A DNA stretch of 64,000 nt from Stephania yunnanensis (GCA_039657365.1 CM077584.1:20478569-20542568); one strand, 5' to 3'; shown: positions 43,000 through 55,649, numbered from the stretch's first letter. Notes: a model not told the origin generated them from the sequence alone. Translations and numbers: made by a program.

Positions 43000-43840
43000 C
43001 ATCGATGATTTATTTATTAATATTTTCCTAAATGCTTCAAGTATGTCTTCATTGTTTTCTTCCTTCCTAACTTCAGCTAATCGTTACGGAACTATAGAAT
43101 TTGAATACATATCTTCATTTAAATTATTAGGAATCTTATCATCTTTCTCTTTATTAACTATTTTAGATTTTTGTAAATATCTTTCATAAGCTTCAACTTT
43201 AGCTAACTACTATGGGTATAGCATTTTAGGAAAAATGTGTATATTTTAATTTTTTCAGCCATCCATTTTCTAGTAGGAATGACATTAGCCATCATCTCTT
43301 CTTCTTCTTCTTCTTCTTCTTCTTCTTCTTCTTCTTCTTCTTCTTCTTTTTCTTCAATAGTTTTCAATATTTTCTTTTTCTTAATACCCCTTTTAAGTAT
43401 CTTTTCAGGTATATGTATGTCTTTCTCGTGATCACTAAATAAAACATTAACTTGTGCTTAACTAGTATGAAAGATTTGAATAGGTGCTTTAGTATGGTTA
43501 ATGAATGTATTAAGTTGTTGGTTCATTTGAATTAATTATTTTTCAATTCATTAATATCACCTTATACGGCTTGGATTATTTGATCTTGCTCCTTATTTGA
43601 ATTTTATAATGGAATTGTTCTTTCAATTGACATAGGTGACCTAAACCCTTGAAAACTCTGGTTATTTAGACCATTTCTTATATTTGGTTGTAGATAATTT
43701 GTATAGTCATTAGAGTTATAATTAAGTTTAGTGAATCTACCATAATGGCTCATCATCACATTAACTTCTTTAATTTTGTCTTCTTGCATTAAAGGGCATT
43801 CATTATCAAGATGATTATTATTATTACAAAAGCACAAGGT
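43000..43840 (-). pseudogene. Athila-like gag C-terminal region, zinc knuckle and poly-Glu
   Basis: A knuckle-like CFCNNNNHLDNECP (about 43837-43800) is followed by N-rich sequence, then by a long Glu tract encoded by the (GAA)n strand of the microsatellite at 43297-43347, then MMANVIPTRKWMAE and Lys-rich sequence. Stops occur. The plus-strand poly-Ser ORF here is the antisense of the poly-Glu tract. Confidence 0.5.
43297..43347. repeat. (CTT)n microsatellite
   Basis: About 17 TCT units in a row. On the coding (minus) strand they read GAA and encode poly-Glu inside the gag/protease linker. Confidence 0.95.
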
Positions 43841-44090
43841 TTCACTTGGATTGATCTATCTTTAATAATGGTTTAACCATGCGTTTTAATCCATCAATTT
43901 TATCATTTGATGTGTTCAATCTTCTTTTCTTCTCTTGATAAAGTATCTCCTTTATGGGTCTATTCTTTTCATCATATTGCTTAGATTGTTTAGCCATTTT
44001 GTAAATAGCTTTTATAGTTAAAGTTGGTGTTAGTTTGAATAAAGATCATTCACACACTTTATCCAAAAATCTTCGGTCTAAATGATTTAA

Positions 44091-44570
44091 TCATTCATAG
44101 AAATATTGCACTAAAGCTCTTTTTATGAATCTATGTTGTGGACATAATGAGATCAATATTTGATACCTATCCCAAAACTCACCAAAGGGCTCATCAGTTT
44201 CCATCTTAGCATTACTAATTCTTTGTCTTTGTAAACTTGTTTTGCAAGCTAGGACATATTTATCTATAAAAGCTAATAACATCTCAGACCAAGTGGTTAT
44301 GGAATTTGAAGGAAGATAGAAAAGCCAATCCGGAGCTTGATTTTTTAATGAAAAAGGAAAAGCTTTCGGTTTAACATACTCTAGTTCTACATCTTTAGGT
44401 TTCATCGCATTTACTCTATATATATGGTCCCTAATAAATGTTTGAGGATCTTCATCATGAAAGTGTGGTAAAAATTTGACGAGTCCGAACTTTAATTCAA
44501 AGTCGGGGAATTTTATAGGAAAAGCAATGCAGATTAATTCATAAGCTGCTACATTTTTATCATATTGCAT
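44091..44570 (-). pseudogene. Athila-like Ty3/gypsy gag
   Basis: FELKFGLVKFLPHFHDEDPQ, then VKPKAFPFSLKNQAPDWLFY, SNSITTWSEMLLAFIDKYVL and GEFWDRYQILISLCPQHRF. This is the retrotransposon gag core with the Athila-type signature AFPFSL..A.DWL(Y/F)LP....TW. It would form the particle shell. About 160 codons are open; the N-terminal part lies between here and the primer site, and the C-terminal part continues in another frame below 44091. Confidence 0.8.
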
Positions 44571-44650
44571 AAAACTAAGTTCTTGCTACTCTTCCATCAT
44601 ATTATACGACATACACCAAGAAAGACTCCTAAGAAATTATTTTAAAATCT

Positions 44651-44665
44651 CTGGCAGTGGCGCCA
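44651..44665 (-). other. Primer-binding site (tRNA-Asp type)
   Basis: TGGCGCCACTGCCAG on the minus strand resembles the TGGCGCCGTTGCC site used by Athila/Ogre-type gypsy elements. It lies between the LTR end at 44671 and gag, fixing orientation. Confidence 0.75.
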
Positions 44666-44670
44666 AAAAT

Positions 44671-45038
44671 TGACACATGTGGATTGTGCACTATAGTTTC
44701 TCGTATTTTCTTGTTATTTGTAGTAAAGGTAAGTGGGATATAGTCTCCACATGGATTTTGTAAACTTCTAAGGAAAGTATTTTTTGACTTGTTTTTCTTA
44801 ATTTAGTTAATCTAATTAAACGGGAATTGAAATACTAAATAATTAAAAATTATGACTATTAACTTAATTAACCAAACTAACTAAACAAATTCAAAAAATG
44901 CAATGCAAACTTAATTAAACAAAATTCGAATCCAATATAATATAATATAAATATCTAAACAAACACCCATTAAACAATGTAATCTACTTGGATTGCATTC
45001 AAACACTAGAACATAACATTACTTTGTAACCTAGTTAT
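44671..45038 (-). repeat. Athila-like 5' LTR, truncated by copia insertion
   Basis: It matches the 3' LTR at 28962-29024 plus 35530-35870. It breaks at CCTAGTTAT, where a copia LTR begins at 45039. The remainder of this LTR was not found beyond the copia fragment. Confidence 0.75.
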
Positions 45039-46407
45039 TATTGGTTTTTGGGGTTCATACGCAGCGACAAATTCAAAACATTCTTTTGAAAAAATCCAAC
45101 AAGATCGAAAATAAGTTCTATTATACAAAAACTAGAAAAGTAAATCATATCTTAATTTGTGATTTCCTTATCTGATTGTTCGATTTCCAAGATGTTCAAG
45201 TATGCATCCTCTATCGAAAATCCACACACGAACAATGACCGCAATTTAGAGTGCTAGCCCTAAAAGAGATTTAAAAAGTTTTTCTCTCTCCTAAAATCCA
45301 GAGAACTTGAAAATAGTGAAAAACGAAATCATTTTATGTTTTAAGGTTTCAACCTCTATTTATATGTGTAGATAAACTCACTTAAGAAAACCTATTCGCA
45401 ATGCAACTATCGTATTTAGGCAGTTTAAGCAAATTACACATACACCCTATTAATAAGTTACCATATAACAAATCATAAAGAATTTTATGTAATTAATTTT
45501 ATCATATAAAATTCATTATCTTGAACCAATTAAAATTGAGCAAAGTCATTCTTTATGTGTGACCCAATAGGATCATGCGGCGTTGGTAGTGATCCAAAAT
45601 AATTTTGGTACACAAGTCAAAAGCGGTCTCTCGTAAAGCATTATGATTACCAAATTAGCATGAATATCATAATCGAAACAACCTAATGAATAACATATAT
45701 CATATCCTTTTGTTGTGCGATATCCTTTGATTAAACATAAGGCATGGAAAGTAACCCTTAATGTTCAATCGTACTAGTCTCAATATTTAGGTAGACTAAA
45801 AACATCCAAATGACATTTATCATATCAATTTACATGGACTTGGCTATTATCAGTCTATCATATTGAGGGATCCACCGATATCTCTCTATACAAGAGAGAC
45901 AAATTCTATCTTGATTACACAACTTCACATATTATTCACATGGTAAACAATTACAATCTTTATAATCGTCCGATTAAAAACAATACTTGATTGTTTTAAA
46001 TTACCATGCTCCTAATATTGAAGTCTACGGTAATCTCAAGTCAAAGGAATAAATTATATATCTATCATGAGTAACACCATTGACTAAATCCATGCGGTGA
46101 TCTCATAGTGGGTCGATCCAATACCTTGTTCCATAACAAGTACACATGATCTCGATTGGTGTCCTTATACACATGATCATCACATGACCATCAATCAAGA
46201 TTCATACTAGTTTTAACTGATTATAGTTCCCGGTATAATGACCGATTAAGGACATTTAGGATATTTCAACAAATTCCTATGGATCTTATTATAAAGTAAA
46301 CATGCAATCACTTATAATAAAAACAATAATCGAAAAACTTTATTTTATTAACTAAAATTATAAGATAAACAATGGTTGTAGATTGGCCTAGAGTACATAC
46401 CCTAACA
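45039..46407 (-). repeat. 3' LTR of copia element 2
   Basis: On the minus strand it begins TGTTAGGGTATGTACTC at 46407 and ends near ACCCCAAAAACCAATA at 45039. It is about 1369 bp and co-linear with the 1386-bp solo LTR at 56088-57473. The polypurine tract immediately precedes it. Confidence 0.85.
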
Positions 46408-46420
46408 TCTCCCGCTTCCA
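46408..46420 (-). other. Polypurine tract of copia element 2
   Basis: TGGAAGCGGGAGA directly upstream of the LTR start: the plus-strand primer for reverse transcription. It fixes the LTR boundary at 46407. Confidence 0.85.
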
Positions 46421-48800
46421 TTAGGGCCAATCATTCATGTATCTAATACCTGATGACCTAACATGTCCATCATGTTTCGCTTGTAGAAGAGTCTTCGTCA
46501 AAGGATTTGCAACATTGTCTTCAGTAGGAACTCTACAAATCTTCATGTCTCCCCTCTCATTGATTTCTTGAATGAGATGAAAGTTTTTAAGTATATTTTT
46601 AGATCGATGGTGTGATCTTGGTTCCTTGGCCTGTGGTATCGCTTCGTTGTTGTCATAATACAAGCATATACTTGGAACCATCCCAAGTTTAGAGATTAAA
46701 TTTTGATCTAAACTGCCTCCTTAGCTGCATCGAAAGTTGCAATATACTCAGCTTTTATTGTAAAATCTACCATAACATCTAGATTCAAACTTTTCCAGCT
46801 CACTACGCCTCCATTCAAAGTAAACACATATCCAAACTATGATCTGAAGTCATCTATATCGGTTTGGAAACTTGCATTTATGTAACCATTTACAACAAGC
46901 TCATCTTCTAAACTTTCATAGACCAAGAACACTTCTTTAGTCCTTATAAAGTACTTAAGAATCTTCTTTACCGCTATCAAGCGACTCTCGCTAGGATCAA
47001 ACATATATCTGCTTGTTGTGCTTAAAGTATAGGATACATTAGGTCGGGTGCATAACATGGCATACATGATAAATCTAATAGCTAATGCATATGAAATTGT
47101 ATTCATGTGCTCTCACTTATCATTAGTCTTTGAACATTGAGTCTTGCTGAGACTTATACCATGAGACACCGGTAACGACCCTCTTTTAGAGTCTTGCATA
47201 CCGAATCTATTCAGTACCTTGTCAATATAAGCACTCTGACTTAGACCGATCGGTTTTTTAGATCCATCCCTATAAATCTTAATCCCGAAGATGTAAGCTA
47301 CATTTTCTAAGTCCTTGTTTGAGAAACGCTTCCTTAACCAAGACTTGACATTCTGCAAAGTTGGGATATCATTTCCATTGAGTATATATCATCAACATAC
47401 AGTACCAGGAAAACAATCGCACTCCCACTGACCTTCTTATATATATAAGGCTCATCTTTGTTTTTAATGAAACCAAATTTCTTAATTGCTTCATTAAAAC
47501 AAAGATCCCAACTCTAAGAAGCTTGCTTTAATCCATAAATAGACCTTTGAAGCTTACACACCTTCCTAGAATTCTTAGGATGAATAAATCCTTCGGGTTG
47601 TATCATATACACATCCTCAAGTAACTTTTCATTTAAAAAAGCTATTTTGATATCAATTTGCCATATAGCATAGTCATATTATGTGGCTATGACAATTAAA
47701 ATTCTAATGCATTTAAGTATGGCTACGTGAGAAAAAGTCTCATCATAATCAACACCTTGAGTTTGTTTGAAACCTTTTACTACTAGCCGTGCTTTATAAG
47801 TATGCACATTTCCATCCATGTTAGTTTTTTTTCTTGAAAACTCATTTATATCTAATGGTCTTACCACTTTTAGGTAAATCTAAATCCATCAGGCTCCAAA
47901 CTTATTTAACATACATGGATTGCATCTTAGAATTCAAGTCACTAAGCCATTTATTTGCCTTAGGGCTATAAGCAGTCTCATGATAAGTAGTATGCTCATT
48001 TTGATCCATAAGCAACACCTTACTACTATCAGTAATAAGAAATCCAAATCTCTCAGGTTGATGTCTTACCCAATCAGACCTACGCGGGCCTTATGATACA
48101 TGTGGAGGTTCAACTAGTTCAAGACTTGGTTGATTTCCCATTAGCGGTTAAGTGTTTGTTTATGGTTCTTGAACTTCTTCAAAACTTACTTTATTCCTAT
48201 TGTTATCTTTTGAAATGAACTCCTTTTCCGTAAAGTCACCATTCTGAGCAATAAACACTTTGTTCTTAGTGAGATCATAAAAGTAATATCTTATAGTTTT
48301 TTTAAGATAACCAACAAATACACACTTGGTAGATTTAGCTAATAGTTTTTTTGAGATTTTTTGTCATATGAAAATCTCGCAAGCCTCAAATCTTACGAAA
48401 AGACAAACTTGGACTCTTCCCAAGCCACATCTCTTATGATGTTTTATCAACCGCTTTAGAAGAAACACGATTCAGTGTATATGCAGTAGTTTCTAATGCA
48501 TAATCCAAAAGGAAATAGAAAGATCTGCATCACTCATCATAGATCGAACCATATCCAATAAAGTCCAATTTCTCTTCTTAGAAAAACCATTCCATTGTAG
48601 AGTTGTCGGATGAGTTAAACGTGCGATCCCATAGTTTCTAAGATGATCATCAAAATCTTGTCTTAAAAATTCAACACTTTGATCTGATCGAAGTGCGTTA
48701 ATAGTTTTACCAAGTTGATTTTGCACTTCATTCTGAAATGTTCGAAACATCTCAAAAGATTCACCTTTATGTTTCATGATATATAACATAGTGCTTCATA
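46421..48800 (-). pseudogene. Ty1/copia pol remnant of element 2
   Basis: Read downward: integrase (QNQLGKTINALRSDQSVEFL, TLQWNGFSKKRNWTLLDMV) from 48790; RT start (YKARLVVKGFKQTQGVDYDE at about 47830); the catalytic YVDD at about 47400-47385; SKPIGLSQSAY-type thumb; KKILKYFIRTKEVFLVYES; and the RNase H end (EPRSHHRSKNILKNFHLIQE, NVANPLTKTL) at 46681-46421. Frameshifts and stops separate these. The domains and LTR match copia element 1, so it is the same family. The 5' part (gag, protease, 5' LTR) is missing beyond about 48800. Confidence 0.85.
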
Positions 48801-50599
48801 CGTCCTTACTGACCGATCACGTGGTGTAGCGCAACATTTGAATCAAAATACAACATATTCACTTATATTAGTTATATATTACTTTGGTTCAAAACTTTCA
48901 AATTTTGGAGTTTGATTCCTTTTAAGATCCTTGTCAAGATATGGTAGGTTTGATCAAACTTATAGTTAGATATCATAAGTCTTATCAAGACTTATTGACC
49001 TTAATTTCCATTTTCATGCGTATGTGAGAATTTCTTGAGCATTTATTTGTCTATACTTAAGCTTATGATTGACTTCAACGAAACTTCATCGACTTTTTAT
49101 TCTGACTCTCACCAATTCATTTGATTATTCGAAGATAAGCAGGCGCCACACACTAGTCTTCTACCCTATGAATGAATCTTGATTATGATACGAAGTTACT
49201 TAGACTTTTAATCATGCACAATTACTCTAGTGTTTCACCTTGATTAAAGAAGTTCGTTCGTGCCACTTTCGGCAGTCACAAGTCTTCTTAATGTCTAATC
49301 ATTTTTTTCACCGAGCCTATTTCATTCGTTTTTTGTCTATTTTAGCTATTCCCACATTTATTTCATTCTTGGTTCCTTTACAAACTTATCACACCTTTAT
49401 TCATCCCTTATTCCAATTACAACTTCTTTATCTCAACTTAAAAAGACAACTGTTTTATATCTCCTCTTTTCGAAAAATATAGGTAAGGATGATACGACTT
49501 CCTAGGATCATTCAATTAATTGAAGTCTTCTTTAGCTATTCTCGATTCAAAAGAAAGAAATTTTGAGAACCAAACAATTCTACTGTTTGTTATTGCTTCT
49601 GTTGCTTCCATTTGTCTCAGATTTCTCAACTTTTCTTTTCTTTTTTTCAAAAAAGAAATTTGGTATTTTTCAAGAGACTATGTAAGATATCAAAATATCT
49701 TACTGATCATCAATTCAATTTTTGATGATTTCATTTGTTTTTTATTGTTTAACTAAAAAGATCGAAGAATTGGAATTCTAGGACCTTGATCAACTTTATG
49801 GCTAATAGAACTCTTAAAGGATGTTATTTCAATCCTTTAAACCATATCAATGGAAATTCTCTATATAGGAGTTCAAAGCAACTTCATATACATATTACTT
49901 ACTAATAATTAATTACTACATCTATCTCTTCATTTATTAAATTTAGGTCACAGTGATAGGTATCACGACTATAATTTAGTTAGAAGTGACTATTAGGTAC
50001 TCGAAACTTCCTAACACAATCACATGTGTTAATGTCTAATAGCTAATCCTAGTTACTTTCTTATCATTTGCCATAATCTCAACTTTTAACACATTGATCT
50101 TATCACTACACCTTTCATTTTTAAGTTAAGAGTTTCGTTGATCTTTGTTATGTAACAACACCTAACCCGGTGTTAGCAAAGATCACTTCTAACTCAAGCA
50201 TTTTCGTTTGTTTTATCTCATTACTTTATTCGAATTATAGAACCACTATACGTAACGTTGCTTATAATTAAACAACTTGAATAAGAAACGATCAAAACAT
50301 TCGATACTTCTTCTTATAAGTCATTTAATTGTTTGAAATTATGGTTATATTCCATTTTTCACTTTGTATTTTATTTTGAAAAATAGACAATGTTTTGCTT
50401 CAAAGTATTTTACTTATGTAGAAACCGACTTAAAAAACTTAACTGGACCTATCACAATCCCAATGTGATTTCCATTCAAAACTCAGTTTTGTCTAATCAA
50501 TTTTTATTTTCAAAACCTCTGTCTCCTTTATCTTTTCATTGAGAATAATTTGGAAGCAACTCTCAATTGGTTATAAATTAGGCCAATACTTTACAGAAT
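48801..50599. other. Unclassified repeat, left piece
   Basis: 1.8 kb with no supported ORF. Its right edge is interrupted by the gypsy element at 50600 with TSD AGAAT, and continues at 55650. It is therefore older than that element. Possibly a long LTR or 3' UTR of another gypsy family. No boundary is visible at the copia junction near 48800. Confidence 0.4.
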
Positions 50600-51575
50600 T
50601 GTGATGGCCCCAAATCCTAAGGCAACCTTGGGATGCGCCATGTCGCATCTCATGTCGCCAAGCCCTGCCACATCATGGCCTGCTTACCTATGATGCCCCG
50701 CTGGTTGCTTCCACTTTTCCAGCTAACCCTAGTTTCACCAATTAATATCTATATAAGTATTAATAATTTAGTTAGCCAATTAATCAATTTATCAAGTTAT
50801 ATTAACATTTTACGGCGAAAGTCTTTAAATGAGTAAGTTATCCAATATTTCAACAATTCTAAGTAGTGGAAGACTTGGCGAAAAGATACCATGTATATAT
50901 ATCAAGGTGAGATAGGTACAGTAAAAGATCCATATACATGTATTTAGTGTTATATAGTCCCCAAAACCCAGAAAAAATATAAATACGTACACACTGTAGT
51001 CACACGCGAGCTGGAATCACTGTATCAGAGGTTGTCACCCAATACCTCCTTGCCCTTGCTATTGCTCATCGAAGGATCTGCATTCGGTTACCCAACAAAT
51101 ACAGTGACGAGTCCAGCGAGTGAAATCCAAAAAGAACTCTACACAATATTCATGAAATAAAACTGAGAGACTACGAGACAAGCGAGTATAACACCTGGCA
51201 ACAATACAACATATTCCCATGAATGTAGGTAGTATATGACAAACAAAAATAGTATCGATAAATAAACAATACATAATAACTAAACATGCTCGGAAATAAC
51301 GCATTAATTAGTAAACATGTTTGATACCCTCGTTGATACGTCTTTCGAGGCGAATGCTCGTCACACCAACTCGCCCAATAACAACATATACACATGTGGT
51401 GCAATATACTACTAATGATTTTAAACACTACATATGCACAACCACCATCCATAAATAACATATAACCTAAGTTCTCCTGTCCGAGTCAACCGAGTTGTCT
51501 ACGTAATGCCTGAATGACAACTGTTCATCCCCGAGATTAATTCAAATCCTAGTTTAATTAATTTGGGTCGTTATA
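50600..51575 (-). repeat. Gypsy 3' LTR (short version)
   Basis: It starts (minus strand) TATAACGACCCAAATTAATT and ends GGGGCCATCACA. It is 976 bp and aligns with both ends of the 5' LTR but lacks the segment corresponding to about 54320-55410. Confidence 0.75.
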
Positions 51576-52139
51576 ATTCTTCCCAACTAGGAGAAATCTC
51601 ATCCCCGAAATTTAATTCTCGAGTAACTCTAGTGTATCTAACCTATCCTCGTGTGACTACCATCACACCTTGATAGTACCATTCTGCAGTCCCTCACTAC
51701 TCTCATCGTAGGGAAAATACTATTACATTAAGACATAGGCGCATGCCGCTAGGATGGTCATGATCCATCACTCTCTCTCCAACATCCTCGCAACCTATTC
51801 TTAGTTCGGTCTCAGTGTCCATGCTTCCCTAACCTAGTTACCTAACCTCGGGTAACCGAAAACCTCACCTATTATGTAACAAAACATAATAGTCCTAACC
51901 AACTATAACATACCATGACAATCCCATGTTGTGATATAATCTTCCTTAGTTCACCATGACAACCCCATGCCATAACACAACCTACCCTAGTCCACCATGA
52001 CAATTCCATGCCATGATATGACCACTGAATATCTCATGCCATAACACAATAATCTATTATGGTACCACCATGCATGCATGAACTTAAACTACAATTATTA
52101 AAAATCTAAAATTATATACCCTGAACCGGTGCTGGAACA

Positions 52140-53160
52140 TCTCCCGGCCTGGCTCAGTCACCACATGTACCATCTCTCAAGTTTGCACCGGAGTCACTAT
52201 TGTTGAACTTAATGATCTTTTGGGAGAATCCCTCTTGATGTGCCCCTCTTGTCCACACTACCAACATGCAGTTGAATATCCATATCCTGACCTCCGGCCC
52301 TGACCATGCGATCTCCAGTCCCTGCCTCCTTGGTCATGTACCTGTCTCAACGGTAGCACTAGCAGTGCGAGTATAGCATAGACTGTAGCTACCCTATCAT
52401 CATCTCTACAGTCTCGACTGTACTGTCTGTCCTCTTTGTTATCCTGATTTATTTATCTCTTCTGGCCATAACTCTATCCACTCTGTCTCTCTAACCCTGT
52501 AATATGCCTACCCTCTCTCTGCATCAAAAAGGTTTAATGTACCAAAGCTCAATCGAATATCTCCAGCAAAGTACGTGCTCCAGATGCCACTACTGCCACA
52601 TCAATCCTGTCATCAACCTCTCATATGAAATAAAATATTTGTAGTTGCTCAGTCCCAACTACGCCTATAGTGAACTGAATCAGATACTGGAATCGCTCCA
52701 TATACTACATCAGGGTTCGATTACCCTGTCTCAAGGTCAAAAACTCTTCCCTCAATCTCAATTTTGCCTCCATGGGTTTGTACTGATAATAGAAAAACTT
52801 TCTGAACCTAGCCCATGTCGTCAATCTAGATGGGTATCATAATAAGTGGCCACCAGACTACTACGTGGCCTTTCAAACGTGCTCAAGATAACCGCACTTG
52901 AATCGCTCCATTGAAAAAACCTGGCTGAGATTTCATGAACTCCCTCAACATCTTCACCTCTTAAGCCAAGACGAATCTTGACGTAGTAATAATAGTAGGG
53001 GCAATCATTTGATCTATAGTCGTAGCTGGTAGCGTAGGAGTCAACGTCTCTAGTGGAACGACTATTGTTGTAGCTCTCTTTGTTTGTGTCTCCGGAGCTA
53101 CTCTCACCTAGTGTATGGGAAACAACTGCGGTAACATCTATCCCCATAGGTGTCGTGACT
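52140..53160 (-). pseudogene. Ty3/gypsy gag remnant
   Basis: Minus strand, several frames: REFMKSQPGFF.G-like, YYQYKPMEAKLRLREEFLTL, RQGNRTLM, YMERFQYLIQFTIGVVGTEQ, and a zinc knuckle CGQEGHIKRD near 52240-52265. The E(E/F)FL.L.QG..TV..Y...F..L pattern is the gag domain of Del/Tekay-type chromoviruses. The knuckle is degenerate: an upstream stop stands near the first Cys and Ser replaces the last Cys. Confidence 0.6.
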
Positions 53161-53580
53161 AGTACTCGATCCTAAGATACTGCAACTACTGTAGCAAGTG
53201 CCATCAGTGCGGCAGTCTGATCTCATAATAATCGTAGTACCTTGGCCATTTGAGTCTCCTGATCCAAAGTTAATTCTTTACATTAGTTGTAACGGGGGAA
53301 TCCCTAGCTACATCACTAGTCTGTCTAGTCTTGCGAGCATAGTCGACTATCCATCTATAATCTGCATCGAGAATTGAGCTCTATATCATCCTCGATATAT
53401 ATACATATATCATATATAACAAAATATATCACGTATATAAACATATCACTACGCGTCTCAAGTATGCTTCCCAAATAGGATTCTAAGTCATGATCTTCGC
53501 GTTTCCAAATCTGAGGTTTATTTATTAAGTTTTATTGTCTTTTCTTTAGAATTTTATCCTAGGCCTTATCGACCTCGTTT

Positions 53581-53589
53581 TGATACCAA
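53581..53589 (-). other. Primer-binding site of the gypsy element
   Basis: TTGGTATCA on the minus strand, followed by AAACGAGG where GAGCC would be usual. It is a degenerate tRNA-iMet site directly after the 5' LTR. Confidence 0.65.
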
Positions 53590-55644
53590 ATTCGCCCTAT
53601 ATCCCGAGGCAACCTTATGACCCACCATGTCGCATCCCACTTCACCAAGCCCTGCCACGCCATGGCCTACTAACCTACGACACCCCGCGACCTAACTGGT
53701 TGCTTACACTTTTTCAGCTAAACCTAGTTTCACCAATTAATCTCTATATAAGTATTAATGATTTAGTTAGCCAATTTATCAAGTTATATTACCATTTTAT
53801 AGCAAAAGTCTTTAAATGAGTAAGTTATGCAAGATTTTAACAATCCTAAGTAGTGGAAAACCCGACAAAAAGATACCATGTATATATATATATATATATC
53901 AAGGCGAGATAAGTATAGCAAAATATCTATATACATGTATTCAGTGTTCTACAGTCCCCAAAACCCAACAAAAATATAAATATGTACATATTGTAGTCAC
54001 ACATGAGCTGGCATCACTGTATCAGAAGTAGTAGCCCAATACCTCCTTGCCATTGCCCTTACTCGTCGAAAGATCTACACTCGGTCACCCAACAAATGCA
54101 GTGACGAGTCCAGTGAGTAAAATCCCAAGAGAAGTCCACACAATATTCATGAAATAAAACTGACTGACTACGAGACATGCAAATATAATACCTGACAATA
54201 TTACGTTATATTCCAACGAATGTAGGCAGCATACAATAAACAAAAATAGTATCGTTAAATGAACATTACATATCAACTAAAAATGCTTAGAAATGATGCA
54301 TTAATCAATAAACAACCGTATAATCACAAGAAAACCCTAACCTACACCAGCCAGTAATTGATAAATGGGACAGGAACCACGTATATAGTTACAACCTTAC
54401 ATTGACTAAATCCCAACTTCGGTAAGTGGCATGATTCTTTCCCGACGTTGTTCACATCAGAACCACCCTAATCCCTCTTGATGGTCACAATTATATCCTA
54501 ATTTCGTCGACATGAGCATTATCATAAGTAGCTCGCTCAAGCGATTTAGCCACAACCAATATATACGCAAATCGAAATAGGAGTAGAAAACCACATGTGT
54601 GCCCACCAGCAGTCACACTTGTATTCCGATATCGATAAAATGAACCATGAATTTTGTAAGGCATTTTAATGGGTTTGTGCACCTCAAATATGCGATTCAA
54701 AACCTTGCTTGTGAAGCTCCAAAATTGGCCCTGACCTCATTCTCGACACTTGCTTATCGACTTCTAGGTCCCTATCGTCGATTTGACAATTTTTTGGTGT
54801 TTAGATATCTATTTTATTGCATAACTAAAATAAAGTTATAATCATAATTCTTATGGTTTCAAACGTCCCAGTAGGTATAGACGTCCTTGTGGGCACATAC
54901 GTCCTTATGGGTACAGACGTCTCTGTGAGTAAAGACGTCTCTATAAAAATAAGTCCCTGTGGGCACAAATATTTATGTGAGTACAGAATTCTCTGTAGGT
55001 ACAGGCACTGTTTATTATCTTCTCCAACAGCCCATTATGCATAAAAATGTCCATAATCTAAACATCAAATCTCGATATGAATTATGAAATTCTTGCTCAT
55101 CATGGGCTATTTGACCTCAATTACTCCTAATCAACCAAATAATGATCATCTACATTGATAGAATCAAAGTTTTTTGACATGCATTTTCATGATATTAGAA
55201 TTGAAGAAAGACATGAAAATTATACCTAGTAAATATCTTTGCTAGCTTGAGTCCTTAGCTTGATTAATTCCTTACCAACACCCACTATTTCATCTCTTCA
55301 ACAACTTTCTTCTTCACCAAGATTTGTACATGAAAATGGTTTTCATTTGCGTGTGTTGATCTTATATGTTAAGGAGTGTGATTTCTAGCCATTAAGTAGG
55401 CGAACTATGCCTTTCGAGGTGAACACCCATCACACCAACTCGCCCGATAGCAACGTACACACATGCAGTGCAATACACTACTAATGATTTTAAACACCAC
55501 ATATATACAACCACCATCTATAAATAACTTATTACCTCAATTCTTACGTTAGAGTCAACCAAGTTATCTACGTAATGCCCAAATTACAACCGTTAATACC
55601 CAAGATTAATGCAAATCCTAGTTTAATTAATTAGGTCCTTTACA
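53590..55644 (-). repeat. Gypsy 5' LTR (long version)
   Basis: 2055 bp, starting (minus strand) TGTAAAGGACCTAATTAATT at 55644. Both flanks match the short LTR. The central about 1.09 kb (54320-55410) is absent there and includes an 18-bp tandem repeat. Confidence 0.75.
54866..55009 (+). repeat. 18-bp tandem repeat in the long LTR
   Basis: About eight units near ACGTCCTTGTGGGTACAG, progressively diverged to the right (the last units read GTCCCTGTGGGCACAA and TTCTCTGTAGGTACAG). Confidence 0.8.
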
Positions 55645-55649
55645 AGAAT

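Larger units (their letters stand above)
50600..55644 (-). mobile_element. Gypsy element with both LTRs, pol-deleted
   Basis: A complete insertion: TSD AGAAT at 50595-50599 and 55645-55649, the 3' LTR at 50600-51575, a 2.0-kb internal region, and the 5' LTR at 53590-55644. The internal region has a tRNA-iMet-like primer site, a broken gag, and then the short stretch normally found after integrase, next to a GTTGGGAAGAAT polypurine tract (minus strand, about 51576-51587). No protease, RT, RNase H or integrase is visible, so it is non-autonomous or internally deleted. The LTR at 29025-31733 is from the same family. Confidence 0.75.

Noticed and set aside
43237..43431. Poly-Ser ORF on the plus strand
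   Set aside because: Antisense of the (GAA)n poly-Glu tract in the gag region.
48801..50599. Organellar (plastid or mitochondrial) insertion
   Set aside because: The T-rich composition suggested it, but no organellar gene, tRNA or rRNA sequence could be recognised, and the piece is continuous with repeat sequence at 55650 and 57479.
52645..52842. Plus-strand 65-codon ORF
   Set aside because: Antisense of the broken gypsy gag on the minus strand.
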